Assembly (NCBI RefSeq): GCF_900114875.1
Contig: NZ_FPKW01000008.1
Location: forward strand, 113,584 to 177,583
Direction: 5' to 3'
DNA from: Chryseobacterium limigenitum
GTDB lineage: Bacteria; Bacteroidota; Bacteroidia; Flavobacteriales; Weeksellaceae
DNA length: 64,000 nt
The notes under the pieces are model-generated. The model had not been told where the DNA came from. It saw only the letters and a list, made by a program, of their open reading frames with translations, and searched no databases. A program made the position numbers and the translations under genes. Below are positions 52,100-61,208 of this stretch, piece by piece (the first letter of the stretch is position 1; each line of letters begins with the position of its first letter).

Positions 52100-52326
52100 T
52101 TTACGTAGAAAGAAATATGATTCCTCTGCCAGAAGTTTTTTATTCAAAAGATGGCGAATACGCGGATTTTGATAAAGAGTGGCTTGTGCCTCCCGCTACG
52201 CAGCGGCTATTCGAGGGAGGGAAAGTTGAATATTCCTCTATTTTGGATGGAGCCTGCTTTGAAGGCCCCCAATATTTTAGGACAGATAAAGAGCAGCTTC
52301 AGGTACATAAGACACTGGATTATTAA
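52096..52326 (+). pseudogene. second gene of the broken cassette (HNH-like start?)
   Basis: Begins MIYVERNMIPLPEVFYSKDG, coupled by ATGA to the preceding remnant, then runs DFDKEWLVPPATQRLFEGGK and stops after LDY. The VPPATQRLFEGGK part is encoded by a hairpin element (52189-52220). The stop at 76 codons, and continuation of gene-like sequence in another frame, point to decay. The HNH assignment is a guess from the N-terminus only. Confidence 0.35.
52189..52220 (+). repeat. palindromic insertion in a reading frame
   Basis: CCTCCC (52189-52194) and GGGAGG (52215-52220) flank GCTACGCAGCGGCTATTCGA. It stays in frame and adds about 11 residues, comparable in kind to the 22-24 kb elements but with a different sequence. 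Confidence 0.4.
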
Positions 52327-52435
52327 AATCTGCATTACCCAAAAGAATAGCAAAAAATATATCAATAAACTTATTATGTATAAAAATAACGGGGCTTCAT
52401 CTTTAATTTACCTTAACTTTTTTAATAGAATTTGA

Positions 52436-55219
52436 ATGGCAAAAAGTGTACTTCTCGATACAAATATTTTAAGACAATTAATATCTCCAACCGAATTCAA
52501 TCCATATTTACGACAAATAATTGAATGGCAGAAAGAGGAGCATGTAAGACTCTATTGTCCCCCCACTTTAAAAAGAGAGTGGAAAAAACATAGCGAAATA
52601 GAATTTAAAAGAATACGTCAGATTCTCAAAAACCATGAGAGTGCGCTAAAGGCTAGTAACCTGTTTGAAGTTACTCCTGATGTTACCGATGTAAAATTAA
52701 ATGCTGCGGAAAAAAGATTATGGGCACAAGTTGAAGCACTGGACCAACTAATGGAAAGTGCAGTAACTCCAAGTGAAGAAGAGGCTGTCATTCGTATGTG
52801 GGAACATAGGGCAGCTGGTAAGGCTCCTTTTCGCGTAAAGGAAAACAGTGAAAACGATGCAGTTATTCTTTTTTCAACCTTGGAGCAGCTTATTAAGAAG
52901 CAGGAAAGTGAACTTTATTTTTTTTCAACTAATCATAAAGATTATGCTGCTCTAGGTAATGAAGAATTTATTCATGCAGATATCAGCGATGCTTTTCCAT
53001 CAGTAAAGATCATATATTTCAGAGATGTTGTGCAAGGGGTTAATAAACTGGCGGAAGTAGGTCTCCCAACAAACAAGAAAAAGCTAGACACTTCTAAGAT
53101 GCGAGTGCCAAACTTTTTTCCCGTTGATCAGACTAAAAACGAGTTTGGGCAGCTGTATGAATATTTGGATAAACGTTTCGCAGATATTGATTTTCTTCCC
53201 AAGAGCCTATTTACTTATCATTATCCCATAATGATTGGAGCCGATTATCAAGAAAGGAGAGAGGCTTTTACAATCAATACAGATAACCAAATTTTGTTTG
53301 AAAGCCTATCCGAAAAATTTGCAGACCTAGTAGAATCTAGAGCTTCGGGTAAAACAGGATCAGAGCATGTAAAAATGGAGGATGAGTTGCTATCATATTT
53401 ACGAAATAACCTTGTACGTACAATAAGATACAATCATAGAGAGACATTACAACTGCCATTATCAATTGACACCAACTGCACTTGTGCTGTTTGTACATAT
53501 AACAAAGGAAATTTATATTCTTCTTTTTCCCTCCTTGAACAGGCACGAGATGAACCAGAATCTTTAAAGAAAGCCTATACATTTTACCTGCACGGAATGT
53601 GGGGTGAAGCGGTTTCAATTCTCAAAAAGGTTTCTGAATCAGCGGAATCTAATCATAAATGGCTAACACACTATATAGCAAAATATAATCTGCTGCTTTT
53701 GGGAAGGCTTTCGAGATTTCGGCCTCTTGATGAGGCAATAGAAAGTAATGTTTTTGCTGAACTTCGCGAGATTGAAATGGATGGTGTTTTAGAAGAGTGT
53801 AAAAGTCCATCAAACAACAAAATTCTTGAAATGTTGCATTATGGGAAATTCCTGGATCATGCAAGTGAAGAAATGCAGGCTATAGTTTCAAAGATAAAAA
53901 ATTCACAAATCGATCAGGACAGTGGGTGGTCAGAAGATGCCAGCAAGATGCTTGATCTTTTTTTTGAAACAATTTATTTTATGGAGCGCAATTACATAAT
54001 GGTAGATGAGTACTCTGATGTAAATAGATTTACCGAATATTTCTTGGATGGATTTTTTGCCTCTTATCAATGTAATGAAAATCTAAGCGGTAAAGTTGGT
54101 CATCTTTCAGATCCTATACTGGCAAAGATTATATCTTACGCAAACGCAGACAAGATTATTAAGTACAAGGAAAGATACGACATTAAAAAAATAAAATATG
54201 TTCGAGATAATGTCGGTTCGACCTTTGTAATTAAAATAATCGAGATGCTGAAATCGTATGAATTTTTGATTGATTTGTTCAAAAGTAAAAGGTATGACAG
54301 AATCTCAAGCGTTTGGTCTAAATTCCGAAGAATTGTTGTAAATACGCTTACAGTGACATCTTTGGTCGAGATGCAAGCTGATGAAATTGAAGCTATTTCT
54401 AGGGAACTTTTACCATTTTTGAAAATCCAGAATCATATTAAGGGACTTGAACTTACTAACTCCCTTTCATATTTTTTGAAAAGCAATGCGGAACTCATGA
54501 ACAAGGAGATTCTGAGAGAATTTCTGCATTTGGCCTTTATAGGACAAGGATTTGATCGCGATACGATACTTAAGTCAATATCGGGGGTAGCAAAAAAGAA
54601 AAAACTTACAGTTTGCCTTAAAGATTTGGAGTGGCAATTATGGAGTTCAGAATATCTGATTGTTGAAAACGCGGAAGAGGTCATTGTGGAAATATGTTAT
54701 TTATATTTATTTACCACTAATAATTTACATAAAAGCTCGATTATTGATTTTATAGAAAAAAGTTTAGAGGCAAATTTTAATGGAAGAATCTACTACATGA
54801 CTGTTATGGATGGATTAGTACAACCCACGGAAAAATTTAATGAGAAATACGAAACTGAAATCCTACAGTTTGCACTTGAGGGAAGGCAACCAAGAATATT
54901 TGAAACGAAATCATATAATCATCGTTATATCGACGAATTTATAAATCTATCATTTTATCTTGATCGTCCAATATCTACGGCTTTAAAAGCTGCATTGGCT
55001 AATTTGGATCAATATTATATGTGGCTAATTGATATTGATGGTTTTAACTATGAAAAATTTGATCCAGATTGGTTGTATAAGCACCTAACAATCTATTACA
55101 AGAAATATTTTAGAAACAGTGACAGCTTAAAGAGAAAAATCCGTTCTGAGATTATGAAATCAACAGATTTTAGGCTTGCCCGTTTATATTTGGATCTGTA
55201 TGAGAAAGAAAGTCAATAA
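52436..55219 (+). CDS. large PIN-domain protein, candidate defence effector
   Basis: 927 residues. Residues about 1-200 form a PIN-type nuclease domain: MAKSVLLDTNILRQL (first Asp at 8), REWKKHSE (Glu/charged helix), ENSENDAVILFSTLEQL (Asp at about 140) and YFFSTNHKDY (the fourth-strand S-T-N motif), resembling DUF4935. Residues about 370-927 are helical with no recognised domain, and contain CTCAVCTYNKG, a possible CxxC. A solitary gene with its own terminator in a defence island; a target-sensing helical region with a nuclease head would fit abortive infection, but function is unproven. Confidence 0.65.
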   Translation: MAKSVLLDTNILRQLISPTEFNPYLRQIIEWQKEEHVRLYCPPTLKREWKKHSEIEFKRIRQILKNHESALKASNLFEVTPDVTDVKLNAAEKRLWAQVEALDQLMESAVTPSEEEAVIRMWEHRAAGKAPFRVKENSENDAVILFSTLEQLIKKQESELYFFSTNHKDYAALGNEEFIHADISDAFPSVKIIYFRDVVQGVNKLAEVGLPTNKKKLDTSKMRVPNFFPVDQTKNEFGQLYEYLDKRFADIDFLPKSLFTYHYPIMIGADYQERREAFTINTDNQILFESLSEKFADLVESRASGKTGSEHVKMEDELLSYLRNNLVRTIRYNHRETLQLPLSIDTNCTCAVCTYNKGNLYSSFSLLEQARDEPESLKKAYTFYLHGMWGEAVSILKKVSESAESNHKWLTHYIAKYNLLLLGRLSRFRPLDEAIESNVFAELREIEMDGVLEECKSPSNNKILEMLHYGKFLDHASEEMQAIVSKIKNSQIDQDSGWSEDASKMLDLFFETIYFMERNYIMVDEYSDVNRFTEYFLDGFFASYQCNENLSGKVGHLSDPILAKIISYANADKIIKYKERYDIKKIKYVRDNVGSTFVIKIIEMLKSYEFLIDLFKSKRYDRISSVWSKFRRIVVNTLTVTSLVEMQADEIEAISRELLPFLKIQNHIKGLELTNSLSYFLKSNAELMNKEILREFLHLAFIGQGFDRDTILKSISGVAKKKKLTVCLKDLEWQLWSSEYLIVENAEEVIVEICYLYLFTTNNLHKSSIIDFIEKSLEANFNGRIYYMTVMDGLVQPTEKFNEKYETEILQFALEGRQPRIFETKSYNHRYIDEFINLSFYLDRPISTALKAALANLDQYYMWLIDIDGFNYEKFDPDWLYKHLTIYYKKYFRNSDSLKRKIRSEIMKSTDFRLARLYLDLYEKESQ

Positions 55220-55236
55220 ATTTGATACTTGATTAC

Positions 55237-55268
55237 AAAGCTCCTAATAAATTGAATATAGGAGCTTT
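55237..55268 (+). terminator. terminator of the PIN-domain gene
   Basis: AAAGCTCCTA and TAGGAGCTTT form a perfect ten-base-pair stem around ATAAATTGAATA. Confidence 0.75.
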
Positions 55269-55560
55269 AGATATCAGGGGCTGTCTTTTAAAATAAAAAC
55301 AATTATTTGCTGTATTTTTCTCGTAGCTTATCCGCCCAGCGGATTTTATAAAGAAGCACTTCGAAGATATCGGCAGGGAATAAAAACTGCCTCTTGCTTT
55401 TTCCATTTCTTTTTTACCAAGACCAGCTGAAAGCTGACAAGACTAGGGATTTCTCCTATATAATGGAAATTTTTCTTGCAAATGAAAATTGGGCATCTGC
55501 GAGATCCTAGAGTGCCATGCTCGTTCCCGCGCCTGACGCGCAAATGTTGAATTAGTTTTT

Positions 55561-55810
55561 ATCCGGCATTGTCCGGCAATCGGCGCAGACCATTTTTCGC
55601 CAATTGGCGCGCTTATTTTGTTTCTATCCGGCATTATCCGGCAATCTGAACAAAGATTTTCACGCTTAGGCGCGTAAATGGATGTCTATACAGAATATTT
55701 CATCTAATCCGGCATTATCCGGCAAAAGCGCAAAATCTTTATGCGCGCCGAAAGTAAGTTTGGCGCGCATTTTAAGATTTTTATTATTCTATCCGGCATT
55801 ATCCGGCATT
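55561..55810 (-). repeat. four-unit array of a 20-base repeat with GCGC hairpins
   Basis: ATCCGGCATTATCCGGCA (written on the plus strand) occurs at 55561 (one G for A), 55626, 55707 and 55791, each a tandem pair of ATCCGGCA, with start spacings of 65, 81 and 84 bases. Between the copies lie GC-rich inverted repeats: ATGCGCGCC / GGCGCGCAT (a nine-pair stem) and CGCCAATTGGCG. The last copy encodes the C-terminus MPDNAG of the AlbA_2 gene. The stretch 55269-55560 has no supported gene. Confidence 0.7.
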
Positions 55811-57186
55811 TTTTTGCGCGTGCGCGAATAGCTAGTTGTTGGTCCCTTGCCTATCTTGGATAGCCACCCGCCTTCAACCAGTTTCTGTAGATCGCCTCTA
55901 GCGGCCCTCTGCTGGATTTCGCCCTCAAAGAAGGTCTCGTATTCATCCCTGCTGAATTTTCCCTCCGATCCAAAATGCTCAAGAAACCTGCGCATGCGCT
56001 CATTGAATTCAACAGGTCTGGCGATCCCGTAAAGGGTCAGTGTAGTATATCCGTTTTGTGTTGACCATTCCGGCGTCTGCAAGCCAAGGTCAACAAAACG
56101 CTCTTTGATCAGTGATAATCCGCGGCCGAGCTTTTCCATTTTCCCCCTAAGATAGAACATATGAGCAATGGTAGGATTGCGCAATACCGAATGGTGGGCT
56201 TCGATCGTGCTTTTTCCAGTAATGATAGCCGATGGTATCTCTCCAGAATTGATGATCTCGATCTTGTCCGGGTAGATATTTATAGTGATATCGCCACCCA
56301 TATCTCCGTAGTCCCTGTGCACCATCGCATTTACGATGGCTTCGTCCAAGGCATCGGAAGGGAATTTTTCACGGTTGATCCTATCCCAGCTGTCATTTCT
56401 GAATTCGCTGACCATAGGCAGCCGCTCCCTGAAATAATTGCTTACCTTTTCGAAAGACGAAAAAAGATCGCTTTCGATTATTGTTGTATCTGCATACCTG
56501 TCTCCGGTTTTTCCTTCCGGCATGACCGTTATGCGGATCCTGCACTGTGCAAGAAACTGCGCAGGGGTTTTTCCGAACAGGACAACGGCACCGTTCTTTA
56601 CCGCAGCATAGTCGATCAGCTGGAAATAGCTTAAAAACTCGCGTCGATCGGTTGGAATGGCATTGCCTTTGCCTATCTTTTGGGCTTCCTTTATGGTGAG
56701 TTCGATCTCCATGTTTCTCAGGTCTGATATTTCGGCGTCTATCATCGTCTGTTTTTCCCAGGTAGAAGTATGCTCGTTGGAAGAGCGAAGCAGCAAACTG
56801 ATATCATCCGAAGCCGCAATCTTGGTCGATCTTGCCGACCTCACATAATACTTCTGATCCAAAGAATAAGGTGGCCTTGCCCCTTTCAGGACGTTGATAA
56901 GCCCTACGGTCTTGCCTTCATAGGTGTCACGCTGCACATACACCAAGGGCTGCGGGAATATACGGTCATTGATGTCGCTCCTCAGCTGATCCATCTGAAC
57001 AGCTGTAAGCTCGGATGCTCCAAGTAATCTCTTTCCGTCATGGCCAATTACGATCCATCCTCCCTCCCCATTTAGAAAAGCGCAAACCGATTGCAGCAAC
57101 TGATCTGGGTCAAATCCTATATAAAATTCGATTTGGGCGTTTTCCTGTTGCCTTGTCAGCTCGTTAATAAAAGAATTTATGCTCAT
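55789..57186 (-). CDS. AlbA_2/Schlafen-type plus HATPase_c_4 ATP-binding protein
   Basis: 465 residues. N-terminal AlbA_2 (Schlafen-like) domain at about 15-130: EFYIGFDPDQLLQSVCAFLN, GEGGWIVIGHDGKRLLGASE. Then a helical linker and a GHKL-type ATPase at about 270-370: SDALDEAIVNAMVHRDYGDM and IINSGEIPSAI (the DxGxG-like region is varied), followed by a winged-helix end. Such proteins occur as transcription factors and in defence loci. It overlaps the DUF4062 gene by ATGA. Higher GC than its surroundings suggests lateral acquisition. Confidence 0.8.
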   Translation of the reverse strand: MSINSFINELTRQQENAQIEFYIGFDPDQLLQSVCAFLNGEGGWIVIGHDGKRLLGASELTAVQMDQLRSDINDRIFPQPLVYVQRDTYEGKTVGLINVLKGARPPYSLDQKYYVRSARSTKIAASDDISLLLRSSNEHTSTWEKQTMIDAEISDLRNMEIELTIKEAQKIGKGNAIPTDRREFLSYFQLIDYAAVKNGAVVLFGKTPAQFLAQCRIRITVMPEGKTGDRYADTTIIESDLFSSFEKVSNYFRERLPMVSEFRNDSWDRINREKFPSDALDEAIVNAMVHRDYGDMGGDITINIYPDKIEIINSGEIPSAIITGKSTIEAHHSVLRNPTIAHMFYLRGKMEKLGRGLSLIKERFVDLGLQTPEWSTQNGYTTLTLYGIARPVEFNERMRRFLEHFGSEGKFSRDEYETFFEGEIQQRAARGDLQKLVEGGWLSKIGKGPTTSYSRTRKKMPDNAG

Positions 57187-57803
57187 GCTCCTGGTGCTTT
57201 TGATTTATCTATAAGTTTCTGGATCCGCTCGGGATATTTGAATTGGGCGTCGATGTGCAGCTTGATATCATCATAGCTGACATATTGCTGAACCCAATTG
57301 CCTTTGCGCATCGCTATCGGATATTCTTTGTCCTTAATGGCTTCTCCATACATCCTGATGCACCTGGTATCCATTACTTTGTTGCCGTCAAACGATATCT
57401 GGCCAAAATCTATTTTTTTTGCGGTCTTATCTTCTACCACAAAGCTGTCCTTGAACAGCATGCGGGTAAACGCAACCCTATGGTCTGCGAAGACAAACCT
57501 TGGAATTTCACGGCTGTAGGCCATGTGGAATTCCTGATGGGTGATCGAAAGGCCGCCACGGTCTAATACGCCCGATCCGTAGTCTGGGCGGATAAAGCCC
57601 AAAAACACATCGCATTCCTTGACCCCGTCAAGACAATTTTCCAGGTTCGACTGCTGGCTGTCCAAAAGGATCGTACCCCGATGGGACATCAGTACGTCAT
57701 AGCCATATCCGTCCAATAAACTGTATATCTGATTGAGCTGATACTCAAAATCATAAACCGTAGAGGCCACGAAAACTTTGATGTGGTTTCTTTTTACGCT
57801 CAT
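57183..57803 (-). CDS. DUF4062 domain protein (TIR/STIR-like)
   Basis: 206 residues: KVFVASTVYDFEYQLNQIYS at residues 9-28, LMSHRGTILLDS, CLDGVKECDVFLGFIRPDYG and GLSITHQEFHMAY are the DUF4062 signature. The family has a TIR-like (Rossmann/nucleoside-hydrolase-type) fold and often precedes signalling or defence domains; here it is a stand-alone gene, coupled by ATGA to the AlbA_2/ATPase gene. The pair could be a sensor and an effector; which is which is not evident. Confidence 0.75.
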   Translation of the reverse strand: MSVKRNHIKVFVASTVYDFEYQLNQIYSLLDGYGYDVLMSHRGTILLDSQQSNLENCLDGVKECDVFLGFIRPDYGSGVLDRGGLSITHQEFHMAYSREIPRFVFADHRVAFTRMLFKDSFVVEDKTAKKIDFGQISFDGNKVMDTRCIRMYGEAIKDKEYPIAMRKGNWVQQYVSYDDIKLHIDAQFKYPERIQKLIDKSKAPGA

Positions 57804-58099
57804 TGATTATTTTTTCCTGGTTAGTAGTTTTTAGAAAGGCATATTCGCCTAAACAAATATAAGAAATTATTCATTTGCATACCCGTATGGGCAGTTCCGA
57901 AAAGCAGATCACGGACAGGACGGGGGAGCGGGTTGAAAATCGTGATTGGGAAATGAGCAAAACCTCGTGATAAAAGCGTTTTAAGGCGCGCCGGGATTGC
58001 TTCCCACAGATCAGATCCCAAGAAAAACAGAAGGTTAAGGCGCAGGATGATATCTTTGAACCGTTATTTTTCTTAAATTGACCATTTAATTAGCCAATA
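57804..58099. other. 296-base gap without recognised genes, divergent promoter region
   Basis: Between the divergent DUF4062 and 58100 genes. Higher GC than the chromosome average. I see no convincing -7 box and no supported reading frame. Contains AAGGCGCG and other GCGC words similar to the 55.6 kb array. Confidence 0.4.
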
Positions 58100-58501
58100 A
58101 TGAATATCGACAAGGAAGCAGTTGCTTTATACGCCGCCGGACTATCTACCGTTCTGCTGTTCATCAAGATCTATGAAATGTGGACAGCGCGTTTTCGGCT
58201 TGACACCTATCTTGCCGTAGAAGGCCCCGACGAAGACAAAAAGGTCGTGATTACAAACCTGTCGGCAAAAGCCGTACACATCACGCATTTTGAAATGTAC
58301 TGGGCATCGCACCGATGGTCGGAAAAAAAATATGTCTACAAGGAATATGACCTGTATGAAAATGTACAGATAGGAGCTTACGGTGTAAAGAGCCTTCTCT
58401 TTAGGGAACAGGATTACTTCAAGCTTGAAAGAGACAAAAAGCTGTTTATCAAACTATACATCGCGGGAAAAAAGTATCCAAAAACGCAGCGGCTGTATTA
58501 A
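58100..58501 (+). CDS. small membrane-anchored protein
   Basis: 133 residues. One N-terminal membrane helix (AVALYAAGLSTVLLFIKIYE) followed by a beta-rich cytosolic part (KKVVITNLSAKAVHITHFEM, YGVKSLLFREQDYF). Unrecognised; such single-helix plus soluble-domain proteins often occur as accessory genes in defence islands. Convergent with the PLD gene. Confidence 0.55.
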   Translation: MNIDKEAVALYAAGLSTVLLFIKIYEMWTARFRLDTYLAVEGPDEDKKVVITNLSAKAVHITHFEMYWASHRWSEKKYVYKEYDLYENVQIGAYGVKSLLFREQDYFKLERDKKLFIKLYIAGKKYPKTQRLY

Positions 58502-58560
58502 AGATATTCAATTCTGGTATTAATGCGCAAATTTTCAAACGTATTCTAGCAACACATTGT

Positions 58561-59829
58561 TTACCATTTGTGTTTGATGAGCTCATAGGTAGGCAGCAGC
58601 AGCGCAAAATTCTCGATCACGGTATCCGCAATGTTATCTGTGGACAGTTTGGGATCATCTGGCCTAAAATTGGTGCCGATAATAAAATAATGCCTGGAAT
58701 CTGCGCTCAGCAAAAACTCGGTCAATTCCTGTTCCGATCCGAACTCATCGGCATATCTGCTCTCTCCGTTCAATTCTATAAAATAATCACTTGGCAATTG
58801 GCTTACGATCTCATAGAACCTCTCCCTGTAACTGTGGTCGGCCTGCAGTTTTTTCTTTAGATAATCCCTGTCATAAGGACTTCCGTTGTCCTTGCCGATC
58901 CTGTTCCATATTCCCACATTGTCCTTATGGACTATAACCTGTAGGCGCATAAAGCCTAGCGGCGTTTCTTTGTCGCCATATTCCTTGATCTCTCGTTTGC
59001 CACGTCCGTAGTGCAACCAGATAGCTAAAAGCTCGTTGGCAGTGAATAGGCCGTGCACTGCCGACGAAACAATGTCGTCAAACGCATAATGTTCGGCAAG
59101 GTTCCATTTTTTTGCCCTGATTTTTGGTAGCAGCAGATCGTGAAGCCTGTATAACTGGCTTCTCACGTTTTGTCTTTCCATATTCGACTTTGCTGACCGG
59201 TCTGTTGGCTTTCTGCCTTCAAATGCACGGAAGTGTTCCTTCTTAAAAAACTGGTTCTTGAAATCGATGCTTTCAAGATCGATGCCTTTATCATCGCCGG
59301 GGAAAAGCTGCGCCATTTCTTCCTGTTCTTTTTTCATACGCTGCTTGCGCTTATGAAACAACAGTTCATAAGCCTGCAGGAATTCTTCTGTTATAATCTT
59401 GCCGTGCTTGTTATTTACACTGAACCACTGGAGCGACTTCTCGCAGAAATTCGCGTCGTCTATTTTTGCGCCCAATTCGATGTTCTTATCTAAGCCGCCG
59501 TCGGTACAGTTTCCCGAACCCACAAAGGCATGGTATTTTCCATTGGTATTGATAATATAAAGCTTGGGATGGAATAGTTTACCATCTTTATGGTAAACCT
59601 TGCTTTGAAACAGCCCGTTGCCATCTACCTCCATGAGGTGCCTCAGCACTTTTGGGGAAGTTGGCAGGCCTATACCCACCAAATAATTCTGTTTGGCGGA
59701 TGGATTGATGTTTTTTTGGATGAAGTCAAATCCGGCATCAGAGATCATGGCAACTGCGATCCATATTTCGTCGCAGCCAGCCAACAATAGTTTTAATTCG
59801 GGATAAAGCCTTAGCTTGGGTTCCATCAT
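58561..59829 (-). CDS. phospholipase D-like domain protein
   Basis: 422 residues. A PLD-type catalytic site at about residues 85-125: LFHPKLYIIN then GSGNCTDGGLDKNIELG, one HxK motif with the following GS-N, as in dimeric PLD nucleases and restriction-type enzymes. The N-terminal strand ELKLLLAGCDEIWIAVAMIS is typical of the family. The rest is helical and charged and may bind a partner or DNA. A nuclease role in defence is plausible. No partner gene overlaps it. Confidence 0.75.
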   Translation of the reverse strand: MMEPKLRLYPELKLLLAGCDEIWIAVAMISDAGFDFIQKNINPSAKQNYLVGIGLPTSPKVLRHLMEVDGNGLFQSKVYHKDGKLFHPKLYIINTNGKYHAFVGSGNCTDGGLDKNIELGAKIDDANFCEKSLQWFSVNNKHGKIITEEFLQAYELLFHKRKQRMKKEQEEMAQLFPGDDKGIDLESIDFKNQFFKKEHFRAFEGRKPTDRSAKSNMERQNVRSQLYRLHDLLLPKIRAKKWNLAEHYAFDDIVSSAVHGLFTANELLAIWLHYGRGKREIKEYGDKETPLGFMRLQVIVHKDNVGIWNRIGKDNGSPYDRDYLKKKLQADHSYRERFYEIVSQLPSDYFIELNGESRYADEFGSEQELTEFLLSADSRHYFIIGTNFRPDDPKLSTDNIADTVIENFALLLPTYELIKHKW

Positions 59830-60156
59830 AGTATATTGTCACAATGGAAGATAGGTTGTTTCCAATGATTTAATTTTAAGAATGGAAGTTATCAAAAGTT
59901 TTGCTTTATGCAACTAGGTGTTTTTACGGATTTCTAAAATGACCCAGGATTGTTGGCATTTAAAGATACAAAAATGGATTTTTACACTTTTTGAAAAATA
60001 TATATTAGTAAAGAATAAGTAATCAATTATGCAAATTTGTCACATTTTAGAGCAATTGTTTGATAGTTTAATGATTAATTGGCAGTTTTTTACGAATGGT
60101 CTTTTTGTTGATTGACAATCGGTTAACCATCAACACTTTTAGAAGTGACATCAAAA

Positions 60157-60164
60157 TAAATTTG
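60157..60164 (+). promoter_or_regulatory. -7 promoter box of the CBASS operon
   Basis: TAAATTTG, an exact TAnnTTTG, 46 bases before the CD-NTase start. The rest of 59830-60210 (380 bases) holds no gene I can support; it contains the palindrome GGTTAACC at 60121. Confidence 0.5.
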
Positions 60165-60210
60165 ATTCTATGGAGATTGTGGCAATTAACCAAATTAAAC
60201 ATAAGTATTA

Positions 60211-61206
60211 ATGGCGAAAACAGTAAATGCGGCCTTTGATTATTTTTTGAGAGAGAAGGTGCGAATCGATAAAGATCGTTCCGATGTTGCTAAGTCGAGT
60301 AAAAGTAATTTGATTGAAGAGATCAAAAAATTTCCTAATGACGGAAAGTTTCCCCAATTACATCCTGACATAAGCATCGATTATGGTTCCTTTTCCAGAA
60401 AAACGAAAATCAGGCCGTTGGATGATATTGATTTAATGATAATTCTCGATGGCCAGGGAAGCACATGGGATGAAGTGGGTGATCATCTTGTCATCCGAGT
60501 AAATAATAGCGCTTCGAAGCTCTTGGATCTTTGTCATGATTTTTCTAATGAATTGAATTCAATAAAGGTTGTAAATAAGTTTGTGGAATATCTGTCTGGT
60601 GTAACAAATTATAAAAAGGCAGATGTCAAAAGGAATATGGAAGCAGCAACCTTAAACCTTATTTCATACGAATGGATCTATGATATAGTTCCCTGTTTTA
60701 TAACTAAAGAAGATGGTTTAGGTAAACAGTTCTATGTTATTCCTGACGGCAAAGGCAATTGGAAGGCAACAGATCCGAGAATCGATAAGGTAAGAACGCA
60801 ACAGGTAAATAATGCCCAGAAAGTATCTGTGCTTGATATGATCAGGCTTATGAAATATTGGACTAAGCGCCCAACGATGCCAACAATGAAATCCTACTTT
60901 TTGGAAAATCTTATACTCGATTACTATGGAGCGCACAATGATAGCGTCCAGTGGGTTGATCGCGAACTTCCCTCTTTGTTTCAGTACATTTATCATAACG
61001 TAATGAAAGTATTGAATGATCCAAAAGGCTATCAGGGTGATATCAATCATTTGAGTTATGAAGAAAGGCAAAAGATAAAAGATAGAGCGTCAACTGATTA
61101 TGATAAGGCACTCGAGGCTATCCAATTTGAAATTGATAATGATATGAGTCGAGCAATTGGCAAATGGCGAGAGATTTTTGGAGATGAATTCCCAATGTAC
61201 TATTAG
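60211..61206 (+). CDS. CBASS cyclic nucleotide synthase (CD-NTase)
   Basis: 331 residues with the CD-NTase fold: DYGSFSRKTKIRPLDDIDLM (GS motif and DxD metal ligands), a following strand WIYDIVPCF with the third acidic residue, and helical C-terminal part DMIRLMKYWTKRPTMPTMKS. It would make a cyclic di- or oligonucleotide on phage sensing. The stop is two bases from the S-4TM effector gene. Two-gene (type I) CBASS layout. The product nucleotide cannot be told. Confidence 0.9.
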   Translation: MAKTVNAAFDYFLREKVRIDKDRSDVAKSSKSNLIEEIKKFPNDGKFPQLHPDISIDYGSFSRKTKIRPLDDIDLMIILDGQGSTWDEVGDHLVIRVNNSASKLLDLCHDFSNELNSIKVVNKFVEYLSGVTNYKKADVKRNMEAATLNLISYEWIYDIVPCFITKEDGLGKQFYVIPDGKGNWKATDPRIDKVRTQQVNNAQKVSVLDMIRLMKYWTKRPTMPTMKSYFLENLILDYYGAHNDSVQWVDRELPSLFQYIYHNVMKVLNDPKGYQGDINHLSYEERQKIKDRASTDYDKALEAIQFEIDNDMSRAIGKWREIFGDEFPMYY

Positions 61207-61208
61207 TT

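Noticed and set aside
55346..55634. Two overlapping minus-strand frames of 60-65 codons
   Set aside because: They run through the repeat array, with low-complexity basic products and no conserved features.
55561..55810. CRISPR array
   Set aside because: Only four copies, spacings of 65, 81 and 84 bases, repeats internally tandem, spacers containing hairpins, one copy inside a coding region, and no cas genes.
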